Shown piece by piece: positions 17,381-27,874 of a stretch of 64,000 nucleotides of DNA. Source of the DNA: Caballeronia temeraria (GTDB lineage Bacteria > Pseudomonadota > Gammaproteobacteria > Burkholderiales > Burkholderiaceae); NCBI RefSeq assembly GCF_001544795.2, contig NZ_FCOI02000005.1:314402-378401 (forward strand), written 5' to 3'. The notes beneath the pieces are model-generated. The model did no database searches, was not told the origin of the DNA, and saw only the letters and a list, made by a program, of their open reading frames with translations. Position 1 is the stretch's first letter. Each line of letters begins with the position of its first letter. Position numbers and translations under genes: made by a program.

Positions 17381-20300
17381 GTGGATACAAGGGTGAAGCG
17401 CAACAAGAAGGCGTCGATTCTCAACGACGATCCGCTTTGGTACAAAGACGCGATCATCTATCAGGTTCACATCAAGTCTTTCTTCGATGCGAATAACGAC
17501 GGCATCGGCGATTTTCCGGGCCTGCTTGCCAAGCTGGACTACATCGCGGAGCTGGGCGTCGATGCGATCTGGCTGCTGCCGTTCTATCCATCGCCACGGC
17601 GCGACGACGGCTACGACATCGCCGATTACCGCAACGTGCATCCGGACTACGGCACGATCTCGGATGTCAAGCGCTTCATTCAGGAAGCGCACGCGCGCGG
17701 CATACGCGTGATCACCGAGCTCGTCATCAATCACACGTCGGATCAGCATCCGTGGTTTCAGCGCGCGCGTCATGCGAAGCCGGGCTCGAATCATCGCAAC
17801 TACTACGTGTGGTCCGATACCGACAAGAAGTATGAAGAAACGCGCATCATCTTCATCGACTCGGAGCCTTCGAACTGGACGCACGATCCGGTCGCGGGCC
17901 AATACTACTGGCACCGCTTCTATGCGCATCAGCCCGATCTGAACTTCGACAATCCGGCGGTCCTCAAGGAAGTGCTTTCCGTCATGCGCTTCTGGCTCGA
18001 TATGGGCATCGACGGGCTGCGGCTGGACGCGGTGCCGTATCTCGTCGAGCGCGAAGGCACGAACAACGAGAACCTGCCCGAAACGCACTCGATCCTCAAG
18101 AAGATTCGCGCGACCATCGACGCCGAGTATCCGAACCGCATGCTGCTCGCGGAAGCGAACCAGTGGCCGGAAGACGTGAAGGAATATTTCGGCGATGAAG
18201 ACGAATGCCACATGGCGTTCCACTTCCCGCTCATGCCGCGCATCTACATGTCGATTGCGAGCGAGGACCGCTTTCCGATCACCGACATCATGCGTCAGAC
18301 GCCGGATCTCGCCGAAACGAATCAATGGGCGATCTTCCTGCGCAATCACGACGAACTCACGCTCGAAATGGTCACGGACTCCGAGCGCGATTACTTGTGG
18401 AACACGTATGCGAGCGATCGTCGCGCCCGTCTGAATCTCGGCATTCGCCGGCGTCTCGCGCCGCTGATGGAGCGTGATCGCCGGCGTATCGAACTGATCA
18501 ATTCGCTGCTGCTGTCGATGCCCGGCACGCCCGTCATCTATTACGGCGACGAGCTCGGCATGGGCGACAACATCCACTTGGGCGATCGCGACGGCGTGCG
18601 CACGCCGATGCAATGGTCGTCCGACCGCAACGGCGGCTTCTCGCGCGCCGATCCGGAGCAACTCGTATTGCCGCCCGTGATGGGCTCGCTCTACGGCTAT
18701 GACGCGGTGAACGTCGAATCGCAAAGCCGCGATCCGCATTCGCTGCTGAACTGGACGCGCAAGATGCTTGCGGTGCGCCGCTCGAAGCATGCGTTCGGAC
18801 GCGGCACGATCCGCTTTTTGCGGCCTGCGAATCGCAAGATCCTTGCGTATCTGCGCGAGCTCGAAGGCGAGCCGCCGATCCTGTGCGTGGCGAATCTGTC
18901 GCGCGCACCGCAAGCGGTCGAACTCGATCTCTCCGAATTCGATGGCTCCGTGCCGCTCGAAATGACCGCCGATTCGCCGTTCCCGGCCATCGGCAAGCTC
19001 ACGTATCTGCTGACTTTCCCGCCCTACGGCTTCCTGTGGTTCCAGCTTTGCCCGGGCAACATGCGGCCCGCGTGGGCACAGGCGCCGTCCGAGCAGTTGC
19101 CCGAATTCGTCACGATGGTGATTCGCGCGGGCCAGACCGGACCGACGCCGGAGAACGTGCGCCTGCTCGAATCCGAAGTGCTGCCGAACTATCTGAGCAA
19201 GCGCCGCTGGTTTGCATCGAAGGATCAGAAGCTGCATGCGGTGCGCCTCGCCGCATTGACGACGATCGAAGGCGCGGGCTTCGCGTTCACCGAGATCGAA
19301 GCCGATGTCGGCGATCATTGCGAGCGCTATGTGCTGCCGCTGTCCATCGCGTGGGGCACGGAGACGACCTCGCCGCTCTACATGCAACTCGCGCTCGCGC
19401 GCGTGCGCCGCAACCGCAACATCGGGCATCTGACCGATGCGTTCTCGGTGCCGCAATTCACCTATGGCGTGATCCGCAAGCTCAAGGAACGCGCGGTCGT
19501 GCCGACGGTGCAAAAGAGCGAGATCCGCTTCCTTCCGACGCCGCTCTTCGACACGCTCAATCTCTATCCCGCCGATCCGCCCGAGATTCGCTGGCTCGCA
19601 GCGGAACAGAGCAACAGTTCGCTCGTGATCGGCGACAAGATCGTGCTGAAGCTCGTGCGCCGTGTCGTCGGCGGCATTCATCCCGAAGCGGAGATGAGCC
19701 GCTATCTGACGCAGCTCGGCTATGCGAACACCGGCCCGCTGTATGGCGAAGTCGTGCGCGTCGATCCGCAGGGCGTGCCGCATACGCTCATCATCCTGCA
19801 GGGCTTCATCGACAATCAGGGCGATGCGTGGAACTACGCGCTCGACTATCTGCGCCGCGTCGTCGACGAACTCGCGGTCGCGGTGGAATCCGAAGAGCAC
19901 GCGCAGGAACGCGATGCGCAAGCGGAAGGCTTCGCGGGCTACGGCAATATCGCGGGCATCATCGGCAAGCGGCTCGGCGAGTTGCACGTGGCGCTCGCAT
20001 CGCCGACCGACGACGAAGCCTTCTCCCCGCAACGCGCGAGCGCCGAGGACGTCAAGGGCTGGATCGACGGCACGCTGAAGCTGCTCGAATCGGCGCTCGA
20101 CATCCTGGCGCAGAAGATCGGCGAGTTCAACGAGCACGACCGTTTCCTCGCGCAAAGCCTGCTCGATCGTCGCGAGATGCTCGTCGATACCGTGAAGCAA
20201 CTCGTCGCGCCCGATGCCGATGCGCTGCGCATCCGCATCCACGGCGACTTCCATCTCGGCCAGGTGCTGATGGCGCAGGGCGATGCGTATCTCATCGACT

Positions 20301-20779
20301 TCGAAGGTGAGCCTGCGCGCCCGCTCGACGAGCGCCGCAAGAAGACGAGTCCGCTGCGCGACGTCGCGGGCCTGCTGCGCTCGCTGTCGTATGCGAGCGC
20401 GGCGGCGCAATCGACGACGGAGAACGCGCCCGCGCAAACGGCGGATCGCAAGCGCGCGCTGTTCGAGCGGATGCGCGCGTTCGCCGAGGAGAGCTTCTTG
20501 CGGGAGTACACGGAGGCGATCGCAACGTCGCCTGAAACGATCGCGGCCGAAGGCGTATTCCAACCGCTGCTCGATCTCTTCCTGATCGAGAAGGCCGCTT
20601 ACGAAATCCGCTACGAAGCAGCGAACCGGCCGACCTGGATCGGCCTTCCGTTGCGGGGTCTCGCGTCGCTCGCGAGCCGCCTGCTGGGAGACACGGGCGA
20701 GCCGCCCGCGCCCGGCACGCGACCCACGTTCGGAGCAACCAAGGACAATCCGGATGGAACCCACCATGAACAATCGTAG
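17381..20779 (+). CDS. treS: Trehalose synthase-maltokinase fusion (TreS-Mak)
   Basis: 1132 aa bifunctional protein. The N-terminal TreS (about residues 20-560) is a GH13 isomerase interconverting trehalose and maltose: Asp216 (LRLDAVPYL), Glu258 (LLAEANQW) and Asp324 (RNHDELT) form the catalytic triad. The C-terminal half (about 590-1100) is maltokinase, with the kinase-like loop [10 protein letters not shown] around Asp956 and [12 protein letters not shown] downstream for metal and ATP binding. Fusing the two lets maltose made by TreS be phosphorylated at once to maltose 1-phosphate, the GlgE substrate. GTG at 17381 is chosen because GGAG lies 6 bases upstream; TTG at 17369 is possible. The 3' end overlaps glgB by 26 bp. 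Confidence 0.93.
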   Translation: MDTRVKRNKKASILNDDPLWYKDAIIYQVHIKSFFDANNDGIGDFPGLLAKLDYIAELGVDAIWLLPFYPSPRRDDGYDIADYRNVHPDYGTISDVKRFIQEAHARGIRVITELVINHTSDQHPWFQRARHAKPGSNHRNYYVWSDTDKKYEETRIIFIDSEPSNWTHDPVAGQYYWHRFYAHQPDLNFDNPAVLKEVLSVMRFWLDMGIDGLRLDAVPYLVEREGTNNENLPETHSILKKIRATIDAEYPNRMLLAEANQWPEDVKEYFGDEDECHMAFHFPLMPRIYMSIASEDRFPITDIMRQTPDLAETNQWAIFLRNHDELTLEMVTDSERDYLWNTYASDRRARLNLGIRRRLAPLMERDRRRIELINSLLLSMPGTPVIYYGDELGMGDNIHLGDRDGVRTPMQWSSDRNGGFSRADPEQLVLPPVMGSLYGYDAVNVESQSRDPHSLLNWTRKMLAVRRSKHAFGRGTIRFLRPANRKILAYLRELEGEPPILCVANLSRAPQAVELDLSEFDGSVPLEMTADSPFPAIGKLTYLLTFPPYGFLWFQLCPGNMRPAWAQAPSEQLPEFVTMVIRAGQTGPTPENVRLLESEVLPNYLSKRRWFASKDQKLHAVRLAALTTIEGAGFAFTEIEADVGDHCERYVLPLSIAWGTETTSPLYMQLALARVRRNRNIGHLTDAFSVPQFTYGVIRKLKERAVVPTVQKSEIRFLPTPLFDTLNLYPADPPEIRWLAAEQSNSSLVIGDKIVLKLVRRVVGGIHPEAEMSRYLTQLGYANTGPLYGEVVRVDPQGVPHTLIILQGFIDNQGDAWNYALDYLRRVVDELAVAVESEEHAQERDAQAEGFAGYGNIAGIIGKRLGELHVALASPTDDEAFSPQRASAEDVKGWIDGTLKLLESALDILAQKIGEFNEHDRFLAQSLLDRREMLVDTVKQLVAPDADALRIRIHGDFHLGQVLMAQGDAYLIDFEGEPARPLDERRKKTSPLRDVAGLLRSLSYASAAAQSTTENAPAQTADRKRALFERMRAFAEESFLREYTEAIATSPETIAAEGVFQPLLDLFLIEKAAYEIRYEAANRPTWIGLPLRGLASLASRLLGDTGEPPAPGTRPTFGATKDNPDGTHHEQS

Positions 20780-22991
20780 CGATCCGGCGGATACCAGGAA
20801 TCCGGCGCACGGACTCAATCCGCTCGACATCGACGCACTCGTCGAGGCCCGTCATCCCGACGCGTTCTCGATGCTCGGTCTGCACGAAACCGATCTGGGG
20901 CACATCGTGCGCGTGTTTCTGCCGGGCGCGTCGTCGGTGAGTGTCGCGGATGCGGGCAACGGCGAGCATCTCGGCTCGCTCGCGCGTATCCACGATGCGG
21001 GGCTTTACGCGGGCTTCGTCACGAGGCCGGCGGCGTATCGTCTGCAGATCGACTGGCACGGCACGCCGCAGGAAACGCACGACACATATTCGTTCGGCCC
21101 CGTGCTCACCGACGACGCGCTCACGCGCCTCTCGCACGCGGACCCGTATGCGGTGCTCGAATGCCTCGGTTCGCGGCCGGTCACGCACGGCAACGTCGCG
21201 GGCGTGCGCTTCGCGGTGTGGGCGCCGAATGCGCGGCGCGTGTCGGTGGTCGGCGACTTCAACACGTGGGATGGCCGCCGTCATCCGATGCGCCTGCGTC
21301 ATGGCTCGGGCGTGTGGGAGCTGTTCATTCCGGGCATCGGCGCGGGCACGCGCTACAAGTACGAGATCGTCACGCGCGACGGCCACACGCTGCCGCTCAA
21401 GGCCGATCCCTGCGCGATGCAGAGCGAGAAGCCGCCGTCGACGGCATCGGTCGTCGCGGATGCGGATGCCATCGATCACTATGCCTGGACCGATGCGGAA
21501 TGGATGACCACGCGCGGCGGCAAGCAGACGGCGCAATCGCCGATCACGATTTACGAGGCGCATGCCGAATCGTGGTTGCGCGTGACCGAAGAAGACAATC
21601 GCGGCATGAATTGGCACGAGCTTGCCGAGCGCCTGATTCCCTATGCGAAGGGCATGGGCTTCACGCATCTGGAATTCATGCCGATCGCGGAGCATCCGTT
21701 CGGCGGTTCGTGGGGTTATCAGCCGCTTGGGCAGTTCGCGCCGTCCGCGCGCTTCGGCACGCCGGAGCAGTTCGCGGAGTTCGTGAATCGCGCGCATGAG
21801 GCAGGGCTTGGCGTGATCATCGACTGGGTGCCGGCGCACTTTCCGAACGATGCGCACGGCTTGGTGCAATTCGACGGCACGCCGTTGTATGAACACGCGG
21901 ACCCGCGCGAAGGCTATCACCAGGACTGGAACACGATGATCTACAACCTCGGCCGCAACGAGGTGAGCGCGTTCCTGATCGCATCGGGGCTGGCGTGGCT
22001 GAAGCGTTATCACGTCGATGGATTGCGTGTCGATGCGGTCGCGTCGATGCTGTATCGCGACTATTCGCGCAAGGCCGGCGAGTGGGTGCCGAACATTCAT
22101 GGCGGGCGCGAGAATCTGGAATCGATCGCGTTTCTGAAGCGGCTGAATCATGAAGTGCGGCAGATTCCCGGCGCGATCACGGTGGCGGAGGAATCGACTG
22201 CATGGCCGGGCGTGACGGCGAGCGTGGAGAACGGCGGACTCGGGTTCGATTTCAAGTGGAACATGGGCTGGATGCACGACACGCTGCATTACATGCAGGA
22301 AGATCCGGTGTATCGGCAGTATCACCATCATCTGTATACGTTCGGGATGGTGTATGCGTATTCCGAGCGGTTCGTGCTGCCTTTGTCGCACGATGAAGTC
22401 GTGCATGGCAAAGGGTCGTTGATCAACAAGATGCCGGGCGACCGGTGGCAGAAGTTTGCCAATCTGCGCGCGTATTTCGGCTTCATGTGGACGCATCCGG
22501 GCAAGAAGCTGTTGTTCATGGGCGGGGAGTTCGGGCAGTTCGCCGAGTTCAATCACGATGAATCACCGCATTGGCATTTGCTCGATGACTCGCTGCATGG
22601 CGGGTTGCAGAAGCTCGTGCGTGACCTGAATCATCTCTATACGAGCGAGCCTGCGCTGCATAAGCTCGATAGCGATTCGCGCGGCTTCGAGTGGATCATC
22701 GGGGATGACAATGCGAATAGCGTTTATGCGTATCGGCGGACGGATGCCGAAGGGCATGATCTTGTGGTCGTGTGCAATATGACGCCGGTGCCTCGTTTGG
22801 CCTATCGCATAGGGTTGCCGCGGCGCGGGCGGTGGAGCGAAGTCTTTAACTCCGATGCCTCCGTTTATGGCGGGTCGAATATGGGGAATGGCGGCGTGAT
22901 TCATACGGATGACTATCCTAGTCATGGGCGGGAGCAGTCAGCTGCTTTGACTCTTCCTCCCTTGGCGACCATTGTTTTGCGGGCGGATTGA
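20754..22991 (+). CDS. glgB: 1,4-alpha-glucan branching enzyme
   Basis: 745 aa, the full length for GlgB with an N1 domain. Order: N1 segment (about 25-120), CBM48 ([21 protein letters not shown] near residue 163), GH13 barrel and C-terminal beta domain. The nucleophile is Asp427 ([10 protein letters not shown]) and the acid/base Glu is near 479 ([10 protein letters not shown]). The third site lies in [13 protein letters not shown]. It makes alpha-1,6 branches in the linear glucan built by GlgE and GlgA. ATG at 20754 has AAGGA 8 bases upstream. The start lies inside the end of treS, so the two are translationally linked. The gene is followed directly by a composite repeat element that separates it from glgX. 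Confidence 0.95.
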   Translation: MEPTMNNRSDPADTRNPAHGLNPLDIDALVEARHPDAFSMLGLHETDLGHIVRVFLPGASSVSVADAGNGEHLGSLARIHDAGLYAGFVTRPAAYRLQIDWHGTPQETHDTYSFGPVLTDDALTRLSHADPYAVLECLGSRPVTHGNVAGVRFAVWAPNARRVSVVGDFNTWDGRRHPMRLRHGSGVWELFIPGIGAGTRYKYEIVTRDGHTLPLKADPCAMQSEKPPSTASVVADADAIDHYAWTDAEWMTTRGGKQTAQSPITIYEAHAESWLRVTEEDNRGMNWHELAERLIPYAKGMGFTHLEFMPIAEHPFGGSWGYQPLGQFAPSARFGTPEQFAEFVNRAHEAGLGVIIDWVPAHFPNDAHGLVQFDGTPLYEHADPREGYHQDWNTMIYNLGRNEVSAFLIASGLAWLKRYHVDGLRVDAVASMLYRDYSRKAGEWVPNIHGGRENLESIAFLKRLNHEVRQIPGAITVAEESTAWPGVTASVENGGLGFDFKWNMGWMHDTLHYMQEDPVYRQYHHHLYTFGMVYAYSERFVLPLSHDEVVHGKGSLINKMPGDRWQKFANLRAYFGFMWTHPGKKLLFMGGEFGQFAEFNHDESPHWHLLDDSLHGGLQKLVRDLNHLYTSEPALHKLDSDSRGFEWIIGDDNANSVYAYRRTDAEGHDLVVVCNMTPVPRLAYRIGLPRRGRWSEVFNSDASVYGGSNMGNGGVIHTDDYPSHGREQSAALTLPPLATIVLRAD

Positions 22992-23002
22992 TGTTTATTT
23001 TT

Positions 23003-23607
23003 CGCCGGATCCCGGTTTCGTGTTGGTCTATTAGCACTGCCCCTGTGCGGGGCGGCAGTCACTTTCTTTGCTGCTGCAAAGAAAGTAACCAAAGAAAGCA
23101 GCTCGTTCAGGCCCGCGGTCACACGCAATTTGGGTAGTCCTCTCGTCCCAGGCGGCACTCGCCTAAAGAGTGCCCTCGAAGAACTAACCGGACTTGGATC
23201 GCGCACGGTCCGACTAGCTAGTCATTCTAGGGCGCTGGTTCAGCGCGAAAGAGTTCCGGCACCGCGCTACGCGCTGCCGCCGGGTCTGCAAGGGAAACCA
23301 TTGGTTCGCATGCGCTGTGCGAACGGGTGGACCCCTCGGCCGCGAAGCGGGCCGGTGCTATTTGGTGCTGAACCAGTTTGTTGAATGGTGCGATGTGGCA
23401 GACCGTGCGCGAGCCAAGCCCGATGGGGTGTTTGAGGGCACTCTTTAGGCGAGTGCCGCCGGGGACGAGAGAACTACCCAAACTACGTGTGACCGCGGGC
23501 GTATCGAGCTGCTTTCTTTGGTTACTTTCTTTGCAGCAGCAAAGAAAGTGACTGCCGCCCCGCACAGGGGCAGCGCTAATAGACCAACACGAAAACGGGA
23601 CCCAGCG
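23003..23607. repeat. Composite inverted-repeat element, copy A
   Basis: About 605 bp between glgB and glgX. Arms of about 208 bp (23003-23210 and 23401-23607) are inverted, closely similar copies around a ~190-bp core that is itself partly inverted. Each arm holds a perfect hairpin, ACTTTCTTTGC TGCT GCAAAGAAAGT (left copy 23061-23086, right copy 23524-23549), and a small GCCCC/GGGGC hairpin. A second copy in the same orientation lies at 33029-33659. Translations of these repeats give HFLCCCKESNQRKQ-type peptides, which I recall as common spurious 'hypothetical proteins' in Burkholderia-like genomes. No transposase is present. The role is unknown. Confidence 0.85.
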
Positions 23608-23702
23608 ACACAAAAGCATCAGCAAAAAAACGCACATACACTAACCGAAGCAACAGCCCGCCGGCAAAAAAGGCAAAAAAACCCCAAAGAGGATGCGCCA
23701 AC

Positions 23703-25928
23703 ATGGCAAATGCACTCCCCGACAAGTTGCTCCCGGGCGCACCCTACCCGCTCGGAGCCAACTGGGACGGTCTCGGCGTCAACTTCGCGGTGTTCTCGTC
23801 CAATGCTCACCGCATCGAGGTATGTCTCTTCGACAGCACCGGCCGCAAGGAACTGATGCGTTTCGACCTGCCCGAGTGTACCGATGAAATCTGGCACGGT
23901 TATCTGCCCGGCGCGCACCCCGGCACCGTCTACGGTTTTCGCGCGCACGGTCCGTATCAGCCGCAGCACGGTCATCGCTTCAATCCGCACAAGCTGCTGC
24001 TCGATCCGTACGCGAAAAAGCTCGTCGGTCCCTGGCGATGGTCCGACGCCCTCTTCGGCTATCGCGTGCATTCGAACCGGCTCGACATGTCGATGGACCG
24101 CCGCGACTCCGCACCGGCGATGCCCAAATGCATCGTCACCGACGACGCCTTCGACTGGTCGCGCGACGTGCGCCCCGATACGCCCTGGGGCGAAACCATC
24201 GTCTACGAAACGCACGTGCGCGGCACCTCGATGATGCGCAACGACATCCGCCAGCACGAACGCGGCACCTTCGCGGCGCTCTCGTCGCCGTGGTTCATCG
24301 AGCACTTGCAGAAGCTCGGCATCACCGCCGTCGAATTTCTTCCGGTGCATGCGTTCCTCAACGACCGCTTTCTCGTCGAACGCGGTCTCAGGAATTACTG
24401 GGGCTACAACACCGCCGCGTTCTTCGCGCCCGAGCCGTCCTATCTGTCGACACATCGGCTCAACGAAATGCGCATCGCCGTGCGTCAGTTGCACGCGGCA
24501 GGCATCGAAGTGTTTCTCGATGTCGTCTACAACCACACATGCGAAGGCAACGAACTCGGGCCGACGGTCTCGTGGCGCGGCCTCGACAACGCAAGCTACT
24601 ACCGCCTGATTCCCGGCGACGAACGTCACTACATCAACGAGACCGGCTGCGGCAATACCGTGAACCTCTCGCATCCGCGCGTGCTGCAGATGGTGATGGA
24701 CTCGCTGCGCTACTGGTCCACGGCGTTCAACATCGACGGCTTTCGTTTCGATCTGGGCGTCACGCTCGGCCGTGAAGGCCACGGCTTCGATCCGGGCTCG
24801 GGCTTCTTCGATGCCGTCCGTCAGGACCCGATCCTCTCCACGCGCAAGCTCATCTCCGAGCCGTGGGATATCGGGCCGGACGGTTATCAGGTCGGCAATC
24901 ATCCGCCAGGCTTCGCGGAATGGAACGACAAGTATCGCGACGGCGTGCGACGTTTCTGGCGCGGCGATGCCGGCATGCGTCCCGATCTCGCCGCGCGTCT
25001 CACCGGCTCCGCCGAACTCTTCAACCGGCGCTTCAGGAAGCCGTGGGCATCGGTGAACTTCGTCGCGTCGCATGACGGCTTCACGCTCGCGGATGTCACC
25101 GCGTATTCGCACAAGCACAACGAAGCCAATCAGGAAGGCAACAACGACGGCCACAACGAGAATTGCAGCGCAAACTGGGGCGTCGAAGGCCCGACCGACG
25201 ATCCCGCGATCCTCGACGTGCGCGCGCGTCTCGCCCGCTCGATGGCCGCGACCACGCTGCTCTCGCTCGGCACGCCGATGCTGCTCGCCGGCGATGAATT
25301 CGGCCGCACGCAGCAAGGCAACAACAACGCCTATTGCCAGGACAACGAGATTTCCTGGCTCGACTGGGCAGCGGCGCGCAGTCCGCAGGGCATCGAGATG
25401 ACGGCGTTCATCGCAAGAGTTATTGCACTGCGCAAAAACTACCCGGTATTGCGCGAAACGCGCTTCCTTTACGGCGATCGCGAAGTGCTGCCGGGTCTCT
25501 ACGATGTGAGCTGGTTCGATGAACGCGGCAACGCGCTCGCGATCGAATCATGGCAGGACCCCGAAGGCCGCGCGCTCACGCTGCGGCGCGCAGGCCCGGG
25601 TGTCGACGGCGAAATCGACGTGCTGCTGATCATGTTCAACGCGTCGTCGCAGGCGCTCGTGTTCACGCCGCCCGCGCCGCACTTGGAATGGAACGTGCTC
25701 ATGGATAGCGCGGAGCCGGATTCCGTGACGCGGCCGCTCGTCGGCAGCGACATCGAACTGGCTGCGCACAGCATCGTGGTGATGCTGGCCGAGCCGACCG
25801 GCGATGTCGACTGGCAGGCGGTCTGGATGGCGGGCGCGCATCAGGGACCGCGACTTCTGACGGCATTGCCGCCCGATCCCGGCACGATGCCTTCGCATCG
25901 GGACCCCGAAATCGATTCGCCTCATTGA
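23703..25928 (+). CDS. glgX: Glycogen debranching enzyme GlgX
   Basis: 741 aa, the usual length. N-terminal CBM48 (PLGANWDGLGVNFAVFSSNA, LHAHG-type FRAHGPYQPQHGHRFN) is followed by a GH13 barrel. Asp350 (FRFDLGVTLG), Glu386 (LISEPWDIG) and Asp458 (ASHDGFT) form the active site. QEGNNDGHNENCSANWG is typical of GlgX/isoamylase-type debranching enzymes. It cuts alpha-1,6 branches and so prepares linear chains for TreY and MalQ. ATG at 23703 has AGAGGA upstream. It is the first gene of the glgX-treZ-malQ-treY operon, whose members are only 0-50 bp apart. Any promoter must lie in or just after repeat element A. Confidence 0.93.
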   Translation: MANALPDKLLPGAPYPLGANWDGLGVNFAVFSSNAHRIEVCLFDSTGRKELMRFDLPECTDEIWHGYLPGAHPGTVYGFRAHGPYQPQHGHRFNPHKLLLDPYAKKLVGPWRWSDALFGYRVHSNRLDMSMDRRDSAPAMPKCIVTDDAFDWSRDVRPDTPWGETIVYETHVRGTSMMRNDIRQHERGTFAALSSPWFIEHLQKLGITAVEFLPVHAFLNDRFLVERGLRNYWGYNTAAFFAPEPSYLSTHRLNEMRIAVRQLHAAGIEVFLDVVYNHTCEGNELGPTVSWRGLDNASYYRLIPGDERHYINETGCGNTVNLSHPRVLQMVMDSLRYWSTAFNIDGFRFDLGVTLGREGHGFDPGSGFFDAVRQDPILSTRKLISEPWDIGPDGYQVGNHPPGFAEWNDKYRDGVRRFWRGDAGMRPDLAARLTGSAELFNRRFRKPWASVNFVASHDGFTLADVTAYSHKHNEANQEGNNDGHNENCSANWGVEGPTDDPAILDVRARLARSMAATTLLSLGTPMLLAGDEFGRTQQGNNNAYCQDNEISWLDWAAARSPQGIEMTAFIARVIALRKNYPVLRETRFLYGDREVLPGLYDVSWFDERGNALAIESWQDPEGRALTLRRAGPGVDGEIDVLLIMFNASSQALVFTPPAPHLEWNVLMDSAEPDSVTRPLVGSDIELAAHSIVVMLAEPTGDVDWQAVWMAGAHQGPRLLTALPPDPGTMPSHRDPEIDSPH

Positions 25929-25975
25929 CGCACCGACACCTACGCAGCCCACCGCAGCAAAACAGGCAGGAAATC

Positions 25976-27874
25976 ATGTCCGAACGTCCGATCGATCCGC
26001 ACAAGCATCAACATGCGTATTGCCTTCCTTTCGGCGCTCATCTGACGGGCGCCGTGCGCGACAATCCGCGCACGCGTTTCCGTTTCTGGGCGCCCTCGCG
26101 CGATGCCGTGCAAGTGGAAATCCAGCGCGCGGGCGGCGCGCCCGAGCTTATCGACATGCAGGCGACCGGCGACGGATGGTTCGAAGCCGAGGCCGATGGC
26201 GGCGCGGGCACGCTGTATCGATATCGCCTGGACGACGATCTCGCGGTGCCCGACCCCGCTTCGCGCTTTCAGCCGCAGGACGTGCACGGCCCGAGCGAAG
26301 TCGTCGATCCGCGCGCGTATCGTTGGACGCATACGAACTGGCACGGCCGTCCGTGGGAAGAAACGGTGCTCTACGAAGTGCACGTCGGCGCGATGGGCGG
26401 TTTCGCGGGCGTCACCGCGCGCCTTCCCGAGTTCGCGCAACTCGGCGTGACGGCCATCGAACTGATGCCGCTCAACGACTTCTCCGGCACGCGCAACTGG
26501 GGCTACGACGGCGTGCTGCCCTATGCGCCCGACTCGGCGTATGGCCGCCCCGAAGATCTGAAGCAGCTCGTCGATACCGCACACGGCCTGGGCCTGATGG
26601 TCTTTCTCGATGTGGTCTACAACCACTTCGGCCCGGACGGCAATTATCTGCACGCGTATGCGAAAACCTTCTTCCGCGAAGGCGTGAATACGCCCTGGGG
26701 CCCGGCGATCGACTTCGAGCGTCCGCAAGTGCGCGACTTCTTTTTCGACAATGCCCTGTATTGGCTCAAGGAATATCGTTTCGACGGCCTGCGCCTCGAC
26801 GCGGTGCACGCGATCGACGACGACGAATGGCTGCGCGAGCTGGCGCATCGCATTCGCAGTTCCGTCGAGGCGAGCCGTCATGTGCATCTCGTGCTGGAGA
26901 ACGAGCACAACACGGCGAATCTGCTCGAAACGCATTTCGACGCGCAATGGAACGACGACGCGCACAACACGCTGCACGTGCTGCTGACCGGCGAGGACGA
27001 GAGCTACTACGGCGCGTATTGCGACAAGCCCATCGAAAAGCTCGCGCGCATTCTGACCGAAGGCTTCGCGTATCAGGGCGATCCGTCGCCGATCCACGAC
27101 GGCAAGCCGCGCGGCGAACCGAGCGCGCATTTGCCGCCCACGCGCTTCGTGATGTTCTTGCAGAACCACGATCAGATCGGCAATCGCGCGATGGGCGATC
27201 GCCTGCGCTCGTTGACCGACGACGAATCGCTCTTCGCCGCGACGGGTTTGCTGCTGCTGTCGCCGCAGATTCCGCTGCTCTTCATGGAAGAGCAATATGG
27301 TTCGAAGCAGCCGTTCCTTTTCTTCACCGATTACCACGACCAGCTCGCCGATGCGGTGCGCGAAGGCCGTCGCAAGGAATTCGCGAAGTTCTCCGCATTC
27401 AGCGACGAACAGCGCCGCGCGCAGATTCCCGATCCGAACGACAAGAAGACCTTCGAGATGTCGTCGCCGAAGATCATCGACAAGCAGGACGAAGTGGACA
27501 GGCTCGAATGGCTGCACTTCTATCGTTCGGCGTTGACGGTGCGCGCGAAGCTCGTTACGCCGCGTCTGAAAGGCGCGAAATCGATCGGCGCGGAGGTGCT
27601 CGGCGACAAGGCGCTCGTCGCGCGCTGGAAGCTCGGCGACGGCGAGACGCTGACCGTCGCGCTCAATCTCGGCGATACGGGCATCGCGCTGAAGGAACAG
27701 CCCGCGGGCAAGATCATCTTCGAGACGCCGGCGCGCGCGCAGGATCGCGCGCGTGACGGCGAGCTCGGCGGCCGCACGTTCCTCGCGTGGCTCACCGGCG
27801 ATGTGAACGAGTATGCGATTGCGCACGATGCGCGCCGCTTCGAGCCGTCATCGGCGGAAGGAAAAGTCTCGTGA
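25976..27874 (+). CDS. treZ: Maltooligosyltrehalose trehalohydrolase
   Basis: 632 aa. Releases trehalose from the maltooligosyl-trehalose made by TreY. An N-terminal CBM48-like domain (TRFRFWAPSRDAVQVEI) precedes a GH13 barrel with Asp275 (LRLDAVHAID), Glu308 (LVLENEHN) and Asp399 (LQNHDQIGNRAMGDR). That last motif is characteristic of TreZ. ATG at 25976 has GGCAGG 5 bases upstream; an earlier in-frame start lies just before the glgX stop and has no ribosome site. The stop overlaps the GTG start of malQ as GTGA. Confidence 0.93.
   Translation: MSERPIDPHKHQHAYCLPFGAHLTGAVRDNPRTRFRFWAPSRDAVQVEIQRAGGAPELIDMQATGDGWFEAEADGGAGTLYRYRLDDDLAVPDPASRFQPQDVHGPSEVVDPRAYRWTHTNWHGRPWEETVLYEVHVGAMGGFAGVTARLPEFAQLGVTAIELMPLNDFSGTRNWGYDGVLPYAPDSAYGRPEDLKQLVDTAHGLGLMVFLDVVYNHFGPDGNYLHAYAKTFFREGVNTPWGPAIDFERPQVRDFFFDNALYWLKEYRFDGLRLDAVHAIDDDEWLRELAHRIRSSVEASRHVHLVLENEHNTANLLETHFDAQWNDDAHNTLHVLLTGEDESYYGAYCDKPIEKLARILTEGFAYQGDPSPIHDGKPRGEPSAHLPPTRFVMFLQNHDQIGNRAMGDRLRSLTDDESLFAATGLLLLSPQIPLLFMEEQYGSKQPFLFFTDYHDQLADAVREGRRKEFAKFSAFSDEQRRAQIPDPNDKKTFEMSSPKIIDKQDEVDRLEWLHFYRSALTVRAKLVTPRLKGAKSIGAEVLGDKALVARWKLGDGETLTVALNLGDTGIALKEQPAGKIIFETPARAQDRARDGELGGRTFLAWLTGDVNEYAIAHDARRFEPSSAEGKVS

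Noticed and set aside
12867..20830. Very long minus-strand open frames (over 1200 codons) opposite glgA, glgE and treS
   Set aside because: They mirror the strong third-position GC bias of the plus-strand genes. Their products are Arg/His/Asp-rich with no recognisable domain.
23227..23637. Open frames inside the repeat elements encoding HFLCCCKESNQRKQ-like peptides
   Set aside because: The same peptide appears on both strands and in both elements because the DNA is an inverted repeat. There are no ribosome sites. I treat them as by-products.
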